Assembly (NCBI GenBank): GCA_016713405.1
Contig: JADJPF010000020.1
Span: 372,001 to 436,000, forward strand
DNA: 64,000 nt
Direction: 5' to 3'
Source of the DNA: Blastocatellia bacterium
GTDB taxonomy: Bacteria; Acidobacteriota; Blastocatellia; Chloracidobacteriales; JADJPF01
Shown here: positions 35,520 through 44,839 of the stretch, one piece after another
How the letters are laid out: every line of letters starts with the position of its first letter
Numbering within the stretch: position 1 is the first letter of the stretch
Translations under genes and position numbers: made by a program
The notes under the pieces: model-generated
Databases searched by the model: none
What the model saw: only the letters and a program-made list of their open reading frames with translations
What the model was told of the DNA's origin: nothing

Positions 35520-35930
35520 TTAGCTTTCTTCTGATGATTCAACTAAAGCTGCATTGGCTTCTGCTTCAGCGGCTGCGGCAGCCTTTTTTTCCTGATAAGC
35601 ACGTTTGCCAGCTTCAATAGCAGCAGCAACACGATGCTTTTGATCAGAAATAACGCTACGACCAGCTTCTACTAAACCAGAAGTTTTTTCTTTGCTTAAT
35701 CCATAAAGCTCATTTGCTTTTTCTCTACTGCTACTATAAACAGTGGAAGCTTTTTGACTAATAGTTTTAGCACTAGTATTAGCGTAGTCTATACCACGCT
35801 TAGTTGCTCCAGAAATATCTTCACGTAGTTCACGCCCAGCTTTAGGGGCAAAAAGTAAAGCTATAACTGCTCCCACTCCAGCACCGACTAAAAAATAACT
35901 AAGTTTGGAGCTAGTATCGTTGTCGCCCAT
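35520..35930 (-). CDS. YtxH-domain protein
   Basis: 136 residues. The first helix with its glycine pattern (SYFLVGAGVGAVIALLFAPK) and the following AGRELREDI are the signature of the YtxH family. The rest is a charged, alanine-rich helix (to residue 136), probably a coiled coil that extends into the cytoplasm. AGGAGG is placed 8 bases before the ATG at 35930. It heads the two-gene unit with the DUF948-like protein. Molecular function is unknown. Confidence 0.85.
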   Translation of the reverse strand: MGDNDTSSKLSYFLVGAGVGAVIALLFAPKAGRELREDISGATKRGIDYANTSAKTISQKASTVYSSSREKANELYGLSKEKTSGLVEAGRSVISDQKHRVAAAIEAGKRAYQEKKAAAAAEAEANAALVESSEES

Positions 35931-36127
35931 TGTTACAACCTCCTAAAAGAGTATGGTAGTTTTTGTTTTATTTGCGACTTTAGAAATTATGACTAATCGC
36001 ATAACATTTTCTTAATGATCTTAATTAATTGAAAAGCAATGTCCAATATACATCACAAGGGTAATCTCATCAAGGCAGAGAGACAGACTTAACAGCAGAT
36101 TTGATTTTTAACTATAACTAAAATAAC

Positions 36128-37024
36128 TTATTTATTTAATGATAATTCTTTTATAAAGATTTCAATATCTTTATACCAAAGATTTGGATTTTCAATTACT
36201 AAATGCCCATTTAGATTTTTATCTAAAGAGTAAGTAAGAAATTTTCCTCTACCTCCAGCTTTTATAAATTCATCAAAATTTTTACGACTATGTTTAGTGC
36301 TATAAAATGGATCATTCTTACCATAAAGCCAAAGTGTAGGTTCTTTAAAAGCCGCTCCACGCTTAAATGTAACAGTATTAATTGCTTCTGAATTAGGGCA
36401 TTGGTCAGACATCCAGCCACCAACAAAATTAATAGCTCCTTTAAAGATATTTGGTCTTGTGCCAGCATAGGCAATTGAAAGAATACCACCGCGAGATTGA
36501 CCAGCAATTATCATTTTATTTTTGTCTACATCTTTGTAAGCTTTTAAATAATCAACAACTTGATCAATATCGGCTAAGGCGCGTTCAACACCTGCTAGCG
36601 ACAAATCTGGAGAACAAGAATATTGTGAGCGATCTTTTTCAAATCCTTCATCATAAAGCCCATCAGAATTTCCTCTCCCGCGTCGTTGAGGAAATACCAC
36701 TAGCCAACCTTTTTCACAAAAAAAATCAACAATTGCTTTATTTGTATAAGTTTTAGTAAAAATTTGTGGATTATCACCTCTTCCAGTTGAACCATGATTA
36801 AAAACTACTGTAGGAAATGGCCCTTTTCCTAGAGGACGAAAAACTACTATTTCTAAACTAATGGCTTTACCATTTTCAATAAATTTAGTTGGAATTTTTT
36901 CAATAAGCTTTTCTTGAGCTTTAGTATTTTGTACAAAAAAAATTAGTAGTGTTGAAATTAATATAATTAAATTAATAGATAAGAGATGTTTAGTTTTACT
37001 TTTAGCAAAGACATATTTCTTCAT
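36128..37024 (-). CDS. Secreted alpha/beta hydrolase (dienelactone hydrolase-like)
   Basis: 298 residues. An N-terminal hydrophobic signal (about 15-32, ending near KAQ) suggests export. The oxyanion region reads VVFNHGSTGRGDN, the nucleophile elbow is GQSRGG (Ser177), a likely catalytic Asp is in LWLYGKNDPFYS, and a His is in NGHLVIENP near the C-terminus. The fold matches dienelactone hydrolase/acetyl xylan esterase-like peptidase-esterases. Substrate is unknown. It is downstream of rpsT but separated by the terminator at 37044, so it likely has its own promoter or low read-through. Confidence 0.8.
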   Translation of the reverse strand: MKKYVFAKSKTKHLLSINLIILISTLLIFFVQNTKAQEKLIEKIPTKFIENGKAISLEIVVFRPLGKGPFPTVVFNHGSTGRGDNPQIFTKTYTNKAIVDFFCEKGWLVVFPQRRGRGNSDGLYDEGFEKDRSQYSCSPDLSLAGVERALADIDQVVDYLKAYKDVDKNKMIIAGQSRGGILSIAYAGTRPNIFKGAINFVGGWMSDQCPNSEAINTVTFKRGAAFKEPTLWLYGKNDPFYSTKHSRKNFDEFIKAGGRGKFLTYSLDKNLNGHLVIENPNLWYKDIEIFIKELSLNK

Positions 37025-37043
37025 AAATTTGCTCTAAGAAAAC

Positions 37044-37074
37044 AAAAAGACAGCAAAACTTTTACTGTCTTTTT
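37044..37074 (-). terminator. Intrinsic terminator of rpsT
   Basis: AAAAAGACAG (37044-37053) pairs with CTGTCTTTTT (37065-37074) around an 11-base loop. On the minus strand the stem is followed by TTTTTGTTTTC, a good U-tract. It is downstream of rpsT (stop at 37142) and directly upstream of the hydrolase start. Confidence 0.75.
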
Positions 37075-37141
37075 TGAAACTTATTTATTTGGAAACTAAC
37101 AGAGTAACAAAAGCTGAATAATTAATTTATTACCCTATAGG

Positions 37142-37417
37142 TTAGGCAGCCTTTTGAGTCATAGTATTAACTCTAATTGTTAGGCGAGATTTATAACGAG
37201 ATGCTGCATTGTCGTGAAGAACACCTTTTTTAACTGCTTTATCTAAAACAGAAACTATTTTTGGTAGTAATTGTGTAGCTTCTGCTTTGTTACCTGCTCC
37301 TATGGCAGCACGTAATTTTTTTAGCTCTGTACGCATTTGGCTACGATTACGACGGTTTACTAATGTACGACGTTTAGTTTGACGATCTCGTTTTTCCGCA
37401 GACTTATGATTTGGCAT
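37142..37417 (-). CDS. rpsT: 30S ribosomal protein S20
   Basis: 91 residues, lysine- and arginine-rich and all helical. The N-terminus MPNHKSAEKRDRQTKRR and segments NRSQMRTELKKLRAAI, LLPKIVSVLDKAVKKGVLHDNAASRYKSRL (family blocks) are diagnostic of S20, which binds 16S rRNA in the small subunit. GGAG precedes the ATG by 8 bases. A monocistronic unit is indicated by a promoter about 110 bases upstream and a terminator downstream. Confidence 0.95.
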   Translation of the reverse strand: MPNHKSAEKRDRQTKRRTLVNRRNRSQMRTELKKLRAAIGAGNKAEATQLLPKIVSVLDKAVKKGVLHDNAASRYKSRLTIRVNTMTQKAA

Positions 37418-37525
37418 TACTAAAGAAAACTCCTTCTTTGCTATATTTAATAAATTAAAAATAACTTTTGTCTCTGTTTAACAAATAGCTACTTTGATTG
37501 AACTCTTTATTTTAGACAAGCGAGA

Positions 37526-37555
37526 AATATAACGAGACAGCTTGACTCTTGTCAA
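37526..37555 (-). promoter_or_regulatory. Sigma70-type promoter of rpsT
   Basis: On the minus strand TTGACA (37555-37550) is followed after 18 bases by TATATT (37531-37526), a near-consensus promoter. This predicts a leader of roughly 100 bases before the rpsT start. The -35 is embedded in CTTGAC-TCTT-GTCAAG on the plus strand, a 6-bp inverted repeat. The divergent histidine kinase gene starts 60 bases on the other side. Confidence 0.6.
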
Positions 37556-37614
37556 GGTTTTAAGGCAGAAATCTTATTTAAAACTAGTTCTAAGCTAAAT
37601 AGGTTTAATAAAAA

Positions 37615-39534
37615 ATGAATGCAAAATCTGTTGCTATATTAATTAATCTACTAGGTTTTGTTACAGGAGCAACTCTTTATGCAATGCTTTTAGTAATGGT
37701 ATTTGGAACGCTAAATTTTAGGGTAAAGAGAAAACAAACCTTAGCTAATTTATCTAATAATAAATTACTGCTTCTAACAGCAATCCTTGGATTTTCTTGG
37801 AATATAGGAGCAGTTGCTATTTATGGGCTTCCTGATCTAGGCATAGATAATACTTTTCCTTGGTTAATTGCAGCATCGTTTACTACATTAGGATTTTTAC
37901 CTGCTGTTGTTGTTCACCTAATATTACTTAGTAATTTAGAAACAAATCAAAAGTTAGCTAGAAAATTTATTACATTTACTGCTTATTGCTTAAGTGCTAT
38001 TGCAGGATTAATGCACTTTTATGTAACTTTTATTAATGAATCTACCCCATCACATATTGCATTACATATTTTAACTTTTGGATTTGGTAGCTTAGCCATA
38101 GCTTTGATTTTTTTAACCCATAAACAACCTGGTTGGCAAAGAGCCTTTTGGATCATAGGTTTAGCCGTGTTTTCTGTTTCAGCTTTGCATTTAAGCCACC
38201 ATGACGCAGAAAGTTACCCTTGGTGGCTAGAAATGATCGGCCATCATGCTTCACTTCCCCTAGTCATAGCTATTCTTTATCAAGATTATCGTTTTGCTTT
38301 TGCAGATATTTTCTTAAAACGTACTATTTCTTTAGTTTTATTAGTAGTAATTGTCTTTAGTGCTTATATGGCTGTTTCGCCTCTACTAGTTTTTGGTAAT
38401 AGCAAAGAAGCCGAACCTTTAACTATTAGCTTACTGTTAGGTTTGTGGGTTGCTACAGCTTTGTTTTATCCTAAACTACGTCAAATGGTTGTTTGGTTTG
38501 TTGATACAATTATTCTAAAGCGGGCCGATTACGATAATTTAAGAATAGAAATAGCCAGAACAATTGCAGGTTATGAAACGCCAGAAGAAATTCTTTCATA
38601 TATTTGTAAGGTATTAACACCTGTTTTAAGTGCTAAACAAGTAAGTTTTTTTTTAGAAGATGCTTCATTAGGAAACCATACTTTGACTATGTTATTTCCT
38701 ACTACGGAAATGCCTCAATACTATTTGGTGATAGGTGAATTAATAGGTGGACGACGGCTTTTGTCTGATGATTTGGAAATGTTGGAGGCTGTTGTTTTAA
38801 TGGTTGCTAGGCGAATTGATGTTGTTAGAGTTGCTCATGATCGTTGCAAAATTAGTTTACGTGAGCAAGAAATTAGCAAGCTAGCAACAGAAGCTGAACT
38901 ACGTGCTTTAAGGGCGCAACTTAATCCACATTTTTTGTTTAATGCACTAACGACTCTTGGCTATTTAATTCAAACTGCACCAGATAAGGCTTTTGAAACT
39001 TTGATGCGTTTAACAGGGTTGCTTCGTGGTGTTTTGCGTCGTTCGGCGGGTGAATTTGCAAGCGTTGGTGAGGAAATAGAGCTAATTAAAGCTTATTTGG
39101 ATATTGAAAAAACACGTTTTGAAGAACGCTTACAAGTTAAAATCAATGTTGAAGAGGGCTTAAATAATATTCGTATTCCTTCTTTACTAATACAACCATT
39201 AGTAGAAAATGCAATTAAACATGGAATTACACCTGCTAAAGATGGTGGAGAAATAGCGATCACAGTTGAAAAATGTTTTGATGAAAAAAAAGCTGAACAA
39301 ATAAAAATTATTGTTCAAGATACAGGTCAAGGTGTTAGTGAATTTGATTTGGCACGAGGACGAAAAAAGGGTGTAGGTTTAGTCAACATTGAGCGACGGC
39401 TAAAATGTCATTATGCAGATGAGGCAATTTTAAAAATTAAAAGTGAGTTAAACAAGGGTACAGCTATAACTGTTAGTTTACCGCTTATTGCACAAACAAA
39501 TATTAATAGCGAGCTAAAAACGGCTAAAGGTTAA
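37615..39534 (+). CDS. LytS-type membrane sensor histidine kinase
   Basis: 639 residues. The N-terminal third has about seven to eight membrane helices (to about residue 285). A GAF-like linker follows, then a His_kinase (LytS/YehU) domain with LRAQLNPHFLFNALTTLG (acceptor His439) and an HATPase with LVENAIKHGI and GVGLVNIERRL. Together with the LytTR regulator starting 5 bases after its stop it forms a two-component system; the membrane part should sense an envelope or small-molecule signal. Two transglutaminase-like genes follow, which makes cell-envelope control plausible (inference). Confidence 0.9.
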   Translation: MNAKSVAILINLLGFVTGATLYAMLLVMVFGTLNFRVKRKQTLANLSNNKLLLLTAILGFSWNIGAVAIYGLPDLGIDNTFPWLIAASFTTLGFLPAVVVHLILLSNLETNQKLARKFITFTAYCLSAIAGLMHFYVTFINESTPSHIALHILTFGFGSLAIALIFLTHKQPGWQRAFWIIGLAVFSVSALHLSHHDAESYPWWLEMIGHHASLPLVIAILYQDYRFAFADIFLKRTISLVLLVVIVFSAYMAVSPLLVFGNSKEAEPLTISLLLGLWVATALFYPKLRQMVVWFVDTIILKRADYDNLRIEIARTIAGYETPEEILSYICKVLTPVLSAKQVSFFLEDASLGNHTLTMLFPTTEMPQYYLVIGELIGGRRLLSDDLEMLEAVVLMVARRIDVVRVAHDRCKISLREQEISKLATEAELRALRAQLNPHFLFNALTTLGYLIQTAPDKAFETLMRLTGLLRGVLRRSAGEFASVGEEIELIKAYLDIEKTRFEERLQVKINVEEGLNNIRIPSLLIQPLVENAIKHGITPAKDGGEIAITVEKCFDEKKAEQIKIIVQDTGQGVSEFDLARGRKKGVGLVNIERRLKCHYADEAILKIKSELNKGTAITVSLPLIAQTNINSELKTAKG

Positions 39535-39539
39535 AAACT

Positions 39540-40319
39540 ATGTCAACGTTACGAGTATTAGTAGCAGAAGATGAACGACCAGCTAGATTATTTTTAATAT
39601 CAATGCTAAATGCCTTTGAAGATGTAAAAATTGTTGGTGAGGCTTCAAATGGTAGACAAGCCTTGGAACTTATAGAACAAGAGCAACCTGACCTTGTACT
39701 ACTAGATTTGCAGATGCCAGAGCTAGATGGTTTATCAGTAGTTAAATCACTTAAAAAAAATCAAATGCCGCTAATTGCTTTTGTTACAGCTTATGATGAA
39801 TATGCTGTTCAAGCTTTTGAAATTAATGCTATTGATTATTTATTAAAACCAGTGGCTCGTGTGCGGCTACGTGAAACTATAAACCGCGCACAAGAGCGAC
39901 TTGACCGGGCAGATTTACGAGCAGAGGAAACAAATAATTTAGAGGAAGCTATCAAAGATTATGAAACAGTTAGTCAGCAACCTAGAATTGATCGAATACC
40001 TGTACGCCAAAAGGATGAAATAATTATTGTTCCTGTAAATCAAATAGCTTCAATTATTGCTGATGGAGAGCTTTTACAAATTACTACTAATCGAAATGAA
40101 AATTACTGTATTAACCATAGACTTAAGGATTTAGAGCTAAGGCTAGATCCTGCAAAATTTGTTCGTCTAGGTCGAGGTGCTTTAGTAAATATTGATATGA
40201 TTAGCCGTATTCATCAAATGCCAGGCGGCACCTACACAGTAACACTTAATAACAACCAACAAATTAAAGTTAGCCGACTGCAATCTCGGTCATTAAAAGA
40301 AAGATTATTGAAACTATAA
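39540..40319 (+). CDS. LytTR-family response regulator
   Basis: 259 residues. The receiver domain has the acidic pair at AEDERPAR, phospho-acceptor Asp56 in LVLLDLQMP, Thr/Ala in FVTAYDEYAV and Lys in DYLLKPV. A linker leads to the LytTR DNA-binding domain (IPVRQKDEIIIVPVNQIASI; FVRLGRGALVNIDMI; KVSRLQSRSLKERL). Partner of the kinase at 37615. A close paralogue is at 49458 (receiver region roughly 70% identical by eye), so the two may bind similar sites. Confidence 0.93.
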   Translation: MSTLRVLVAEDERPARLFLISMLNAFEDVKIVGEASNGRQALELIEQEQPDLVLLDLQMPELDGLSVVKSLKKNQMPLIAFVTAYDEYAVQAFEINAIDYLLKPVARVRLRETINRAQERLDRADLRAEETNNLEEAIKDYETVSQQPRIDRIPVRQKDEIIIVPVNQIASIIADGELLQITTNRNENYCINHRLKDLELRLDPAKFVRLGRGALVNIDMISRIHQMPGGTYTVTLNNNQQIKVSRLQSRSLKERLLKL

Positions 40320-40397
40320 CAAATGAACCTTCCTAAGTAGTTTATTGTTTAACCATACGATTTGATTTTTACTTTCTTGGGCTTTAGCTAAATAATT

Positions 40398-41447
40398 ATG
40401 AAAATTAGGGTTAAACATTTACTAATAGGATTTGCAAGTATTATTTTAATTTTGCTAGCAGTTGGATTGCTTACTTCAACACACTATAGGTATACAACTA
40501 AGCGAATATTAAATAAAAGCTCTATCCAGCTAGCATCTTTGCAAGGTGCAGTTCCACAACCAGTAACTTTGCAAGGAAAATTAAAAGGCAAAGGTGCTTT
40601 TAGTGAAACCATAAAAGGTGCTTCCATTTCTGCAATAGAAACGACCTCTGGCTATGGTGTTAGTAGTGACAGTGAAGGAAATTTTTCTCTACCTCACCTT
40701 ACTTGGTATCCATCAGCAACTTACACACTTATTGTTAGCAGTAACTTAGATCAATCACGAATTTTTCATTTAAGAATGCCTGATGAATGTCCAAATTCAT
40801 TAATTATTGATTTAGGAGAACTTTCTTTTGAACAAGGAATTGAAATAAGCAAAAAAGAACTTCCTATTCGCTATTTAAGATTTGAGCGTGAAAACTACCA
40901 GTTTTATAAAAACATTTTTGATGAGCAAACAAAAAATGCTAAAAATGACCATGAAAAATCTGACCTTATAAGTAATTACATTAGCACTAGATATAATCCT
41001 AAAGAAGATGCTTGGAGTTTTTATTCTGCACGAGAAATTATTGAACGAGGTGCGCCACATTGTAGCAATCTTGCTTTAGCAATGGCCGCAGTTATGGCAG
41101 CAGGCGGTTATCCAAGTCGAACAATCCACACTAGCGACACACCAGATTATGCACACACTCATGTTGCTGTAGAAGTTTTTTATGATGGAGGTTGGCATTT
41201 ATATGACCCTACTTATGGAGTTTTTTTTCTTAATGATTTTGGAGAGGTCGCTAGTTATAAGCAGTTAAGATTGTCCCCTGAATTAATCAAAGCAGAAGCC
41301 TTTAATCAATTAAAACCTGATATGACAGAATATATTATGCAATGGATGCCAGGACTCTATAGTTCAGGTATTCATCAAAGCTACCAAACAGACGATGTTT
41401 TATTTGCGGAGTCTAACACCTCAATCAATATAGCTTTAAATAGGTAA
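40398..41447 (+). CDS. Membrane-anchored transglutaminase-like protein (first of tandem pair)
   Basis: 349 residues. An N-terminal membrane anchor (LLIGFASIILILLAVGLL) precedes a carboxypeptidase-regulatory beta domain (LQGKLKGKG...SDSEGNFSLPHL). A transglutaminase-like cysteine protease core follows, with the Cys of GAPHCSNLALAMAAVMAAGG (Cys222), the His region YAHTHVAVEVFYDGGWHLYDPTYG and its Asp. The Cys-His-Asp triad is therefore complete. These enzymes cleave or cross-link peptides; here it should face the periplasm. The paralogous gene starts 5 bases after its stop. Confidence 0.83.
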   Translation: MKIRVKHLLIGFASIILILLAVGLLTSTHYRYTTKRILNKSSIQLASLQGAVPQPVTLQGKLKGKGAFSETIKGASISAIETTSGYGVSSDSEGNFSLPHLTWYPSATYTLIVSSNLDQSRIFHLRMPDECPNSLIIDLGELSFEQGIEISKKELPIRYLRFERENYQFYKNIFDEQTKNAKNDHEKSDLISNYISTRYNPKEDAWSFYSAREIIERGAPHCSNLALAMAAVMAAGGYPSRTIHTSDTPDYAHTHVAVEVFYDGGWHLYDPTYGVFFLNDFGEVASYKQLRLSPELIKAEAFNQLKPDMTEYIMQWMPGLYSSGIHQSYQTDDVLFAESNTSINIALNR

Positions 41448-41452
41448 AATTT

Positions 41453-42478
41453 ATGAAAGAATGGCTAAAAAGATTTAGCATTGTCCTAAGCTTATTTCTA
41501 GTCCTATCTGTCTTATTGCTCTTTCCTGGACTACCTTGGTCTGCTCAATGTAGTCAATCAATAAGTAAGGCTGCTAATAAACTATTTTTGGAACTTTGGA
41601 TTTGGCGAGGAATTAAACCACAAAACTTAAAGCTTGCTGGAAAAATTATAAAAAATAATCAAGAAATAAATGGTGTAGAAATAGAATTGCTTAACTCTGA
41701 TTCTGGTTGGGCAGCAATGACCAATGAAACAGGGGATTTTTCTTTACCTTTTGTTAAATGGCATCCACATAGAAACTATACTTTACTAATTACGCTTAAT
41801 GATTATCAAAGTAGACAAATAACAATTCCAGCACCAAAAAATTACCCTAAAGCAGGAGTTTTAGAACTAGGTACAATTGAATTTGAAAAAACTTTTAATA
41901 TAGCTGATGTAGAATTACTTAAAAATATAAGCCTGCTTACATTTGATAAACAAAATCAAGCTTATTACCAGGAGATCTTTGACAAATTAACTGCTCAAGC
42001 AAAAACAGATGAAGAAAAAATAAGCAATATTTGCCACTATGTTAATAGTAAATTGCTTTTACCTGAGACAGATAATAATGAGTCAATTTATTTTACTAAG
42101 TCATCTCCAAAACAAATACTTGAGAGAGGAAGTCAATATTGTGGGAATTTAGCTTTAGCAATGATGACAATTGCTGAAGCAGGGAACTATAAAACTAGGC
42201 TTATAGATTTAATAGATGAAAAATCTTTATCTATTTCTCATACAGTTGTAGAAGTATTTTATCAAGATCGATGGCATGTTTATGATCCTGTTACTGGCAA
42301 TGCGGTAAAAGCTAACTCTAAGCGAGTCTTAAGTTATAAGGAAATAAAATTAGATAAAACATTTTATAGTGCAAATGAAATGCCTAAGCATTTATTTAAG
42401 ATTGCTGCTGATAAAGATTGGAGTAATCAGTTATATAGCGATAATTTTCATCATTATTATTACTTTAGGGAAAAATAA
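41453..42478 (+). CDS. Membrane-anchored transglutaminase-like protein (second of tandem pair)
   Basis: 341-residue paralogue of the preceding gene with the same order of parts: membrane anchor (LSLFLVLSVLLLFPGLPW), regulatory-like beta domain (LAGKIIKNNQEINGVEIELL...ETGDFSLPFVKWHPH), and transglutaminase core (GSQYCGNLALAMMTIAEAG with Cys230; ISHTVVEVFYQDRWHVYDPVTG). The triad is intact. The two proteins diverge markedly outside the core, so this is not a recent duplication. It converges on the STT3-like gene with only 12 bases between stops. Confidence 0.82.
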   Translation: MKEWLKRFSIVLSLFLVLSVLLLFPGLPWSAQCSQSISKAANKLFLELWIWRGIKPQNLKLAGKIIKNNQEINGVEIELLNSDSGWAAMTNETGDFSLPFVKWHPHRNYTLLITLNDYQSRQITIPAPKNYPKAGVLELGTIEFEKTFNIADVELLKNISLLTFDKQNQAYYQEIFDKLTAQAKTDEEKISNICHYVNSKLLLPETDNNESIYFTKSSPKQILERGSQYCGNLALAMMTIAEAGNYKTRLIDLIDEKSLSISHTVVEVFYQDRWHVYDPVTGNAVKANSKRVLSYKEIKLDKTFYSANEMPKHLFKIAADKDWSNQLYSDNFHHYYYFREK

Positions 42479-42490
42479 ATAACTTTTTGA

Positions 42491-43606
42491 CTAATTTACT
42501 TCTTTTAAGAGATTTACAGTAACTTTTTCACCATCATTTATTTGTTGATTGGATACTCTAACACTAGCTATAGCTTCATCTGATTTTAGTATATAAGGAT
42601 TTGCAAAAACTCTTGTTCTGCTATTTTGTTCTGTAGCATAGGGAACAACTAAACTAAAATTACCTTCAGCATCTGTTCTAGTGCTAATACTATAAGGAAT
42701 ACGACGATTGTTATTAGTTTTTAATTCTGTGCTAATTGTAATTAAACTATCAGCCTTAGCTTTTCCTCTTATATTAACACCTTCAACAACTTCAAATATT
42801 TGGCAACTAGGCACTTCAACACCATAAATAGTTGTAGTTTCATCCGTTTTATAAACTAATCTAAAATTACTTACATCTGATAACGTAGCTCTAGTTTCTT
42901 TTGAATTATAGAGCAATAGCTGCCCATAAATACTATCGTAAAATAAATTACCAATTATATCTTGGTTTGATGCAGGGATTTCATTGCCAGCTATTTTTAA
43001 TAGATAAGCAAAATCATCAGGAGTAACAAAAATATATTTTAGTTTTCGCTCTTTAATTGATTTTATAGCTGTTTTGGGAGGTTGGACAAAAATCTTTGCT
43101 GAATCATAAACGGCAGTCTCAAAAAGTAAAGGTGATGAAACCGTAGGCCGTTCAGCAAAATAAACTAGCCAATGTCCTATGCTCCATTCATTAGCTAGCA
43201 CTCCATAGCTAGGCTGGGTTGAATTTATTGGATGACTATAATTTTTTAACCAAATAAAACTCTCATACAAAGAGAAAAAATTACGGTTTGCTATAACTAC
43301 CATTGAACTAGAATAATTTAGTCCTGTTACTGAAGGCAATATCATTAATATAATAGCTAAGGTAGTTAATATTTCTCCAAGTCTTTGTTTAGGCAAATAA
43401 TTTTTAGCAAATAACAAAGCTTCTTTAGCTAAAATAGCACTACCTAAAACAAAAGGCACTGCTAACAAAACTCCAAAACGCATATGAAGCAAGGTAAGCG
43501 TTACCATAATTAGTAAACTTGTTCCAATTAAAAGGGCTGATTCCTTACGTCGTTTTGCTAGTAAAAATATTGTTATTGGTGTTAAAAAAGAAAGCCTGAA
43601 TGCCAA
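42491..43606 (-). CDS. STT3-like oligosaccharyltransferase, C-terminal part (shifted frame)
   Basis: 371 residues from the first ATG. Proper continuity with the N-terminal part begins at about 43591, where the repaired protein reads HSGFLF-LTPITIFLLAKRR. Several more membrane helices follow, then a periplasmic domain in which NEWSIGHWLVYFAERPTV occupies the place of the STT3 WWDYG signature. The tail (about 260-371) includes a carboxypeptidase-regulatory-like beta domain (EVVEGVNIRGKAKADSLITI; DAEGNFSLVVPYATEQ). Not an independent gene. Confidence 0.72.
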   Translation of the reverse strand: MAFRLSFLTPITIFLLAKRRKESALLIGTSLLIMVTLTLLHMRFGVLLAVPFVLGSAILAKEALLFAKNYLPKQRLGEILTTLAIILMILPSVTGLNYSSSMVVIANRNFFSLYESFIWLKNYSHPINSTQPSYGVLANEWSIGHWLVYFAERPTVSSPLLFETAVYDSAKIFVQPPKTAIKSIKERKLKYIFVTPDDFAYLLKIAGNEIPASNQDIIGNLFYDSIYGQLLLYNSKETRATLSDVSNFRLVYKTDETTTIYGVEVPSCQIFEVVEGVNIRGKAKADSLITISTELKTNNNRRIPYSISTRTDAEGNFSLVVPYATEQNSRTRVFANPYILKSDEAIASVRVSNQQINDGEKVTVNLLKEVN

Positions 43607-44682
43607 AATAATAAACTGCTAAAACTGTCTGATAGGAGCGAGCGGTTTTCCCTAATAGATGTTGCTAGAACATTGTCACCTTGAGTAGATGTTATTTCTA
43701 AGAAAAATTCATTAATTAAACTAAAATTAAATTTTAAGCTTGAAAAAGCAGCAATTGTTAGAATAACTAAAGTTATAGATAATGAAAGTTTTTTTTGCCA
43801 AGTTGCAATTGAAGCTAAAAAAATTGTAAGAGCTAAACAACCTAACCAACTACAAGCAAGAAGCGGACTAACTCCATTAGGCTCAAAATAGTTAGTAAAA
43901 ATAAATGGTAAAAATATTATTGTGTTAGTTAAAAATATTACTAAAGTAGTTTGTAAAATTACCTGCCGTCTTTCACTAGTTGCTAATAGATAAGCAACTG
44001 CCACATACACAACATGCATTGCTGCTACCAGTTGCAATTCTGTTGTCCACGTAGAGCCTAAAAACACCATTAAGCTTGATGAAATTTGCCAAAAGAGAGG
44101 TTTTTCTTGGGAATTGCTAGCTTTTAAGTAAGTTAGCCAGAAAGCAGCCTGAAAAATAGGCGCAAGGAAATGATGGTCAAGATTACCTATTTGCGAATAA
44201 TGAATTGTTAAAGGAATCAAAGCACTAAGTATTGCTGCTAAAAAGGCTGTAAATTGATCCGCTATTTCTTTGCCAATTAAGTAAATTATTAGTGGCAACA
44301 GTCCACCTATTATTGGTGGAAGCAATGCCCCAATAGCCATTATTAGCCAACTGTCAGCTTGTCCAAACGTTAAAACATAAATTATAGCTGTTATCAATAT
44401 ATCGAATAGATAAGGCCAATGAACAAACAGCCCTGAAGGATAATTTAGGTATAAATCTTTATCTGGAACATGAGGAAAATTAGTAAAAGTAGCTAGTATT
44501 CTTCTTAGGTGTAAATAAGGGTCTGAGCCACATAAAAAAACCTGTCCATCGACAAAGACCCCAGCTAAATTATACATTCTAGGTATAATTGCCAGGGGCC
44601 AAAGAAGTAACCAAATTGGAGATCGCTGTTTGTTTACAACTAGTTCATTAACTTGAGGTTGTTCAATGTTTGATGAAACCAT
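43582..44682 (-). CDS. STT3/PglB-like membrane glycosyltransferase, N-terminal part (frameshifted)
   Basis: 366 residues with about nine membrane helices. STT3-family oligosaccharyltransferases move a lipid-linked glycan to asparagine in the periplasm. Supporting features are the first-loop Asp in LCGSDPYLHLRRI (Asp54), the LDHHFLAPIFQAAF motif (Asp169-His-His), and a long third loop ending in a SVLA-like IRENRSLLSD segment. The frame stops at 43582 after a T6 run (43586-43591) where seven T would continue into the next frame. The full gene 42491-44682 (2192 bases, one short of a multiple of three) would give about 730 residues. Related bacterial glycosyltransferases with other substrates are possible. 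Confidence 0.75.
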   Translation of the reverse strand: MVSSNIEQPQVNELVVNKQRSPIWLLLWPLAIIPRMYNLAGVFVDGQVFLCGSDPYLHLRRILATFTNFPHVPDKDLYLNYPSGLFVHWPYLFDILITAIIYVLTFGQADSWLIMAIGALLPPIIGGLLPLIIYLIGKEIADQFTAFLAAILSALIPLTIHYSQIGNLDHHFLAPIFQAAFWLTYLKASNSQEKPLFWQISSSLMVFLGSTWTTELQLVAAMHVVYVAVAYLLATSERRQVILQTTLVIFLTNTIIFLPFIFTNYFEPNGVSPLLACSWLGCLALTIFLASIATWQKKLSLSITLVILTIAAFSSLKFNFSLINEFFLEITSTQGDNVLATSIRENRSLLSDSFSSLLFWHSGFLF

Positions 44683-44839
44683 GTTTTTTAAAGCCCTACA
44701 AACTTAATTAATAGATTATTCCACCTAATAGATAAAAAACTTGGTGCTTTGTTAGTAGGCTTTGAATTTTATCTTGAACCAACCTTTAAATAATAGTTGA
44801 TAGAACGGATAATAAATTTTCTTAGAAAAACTAATAAAT

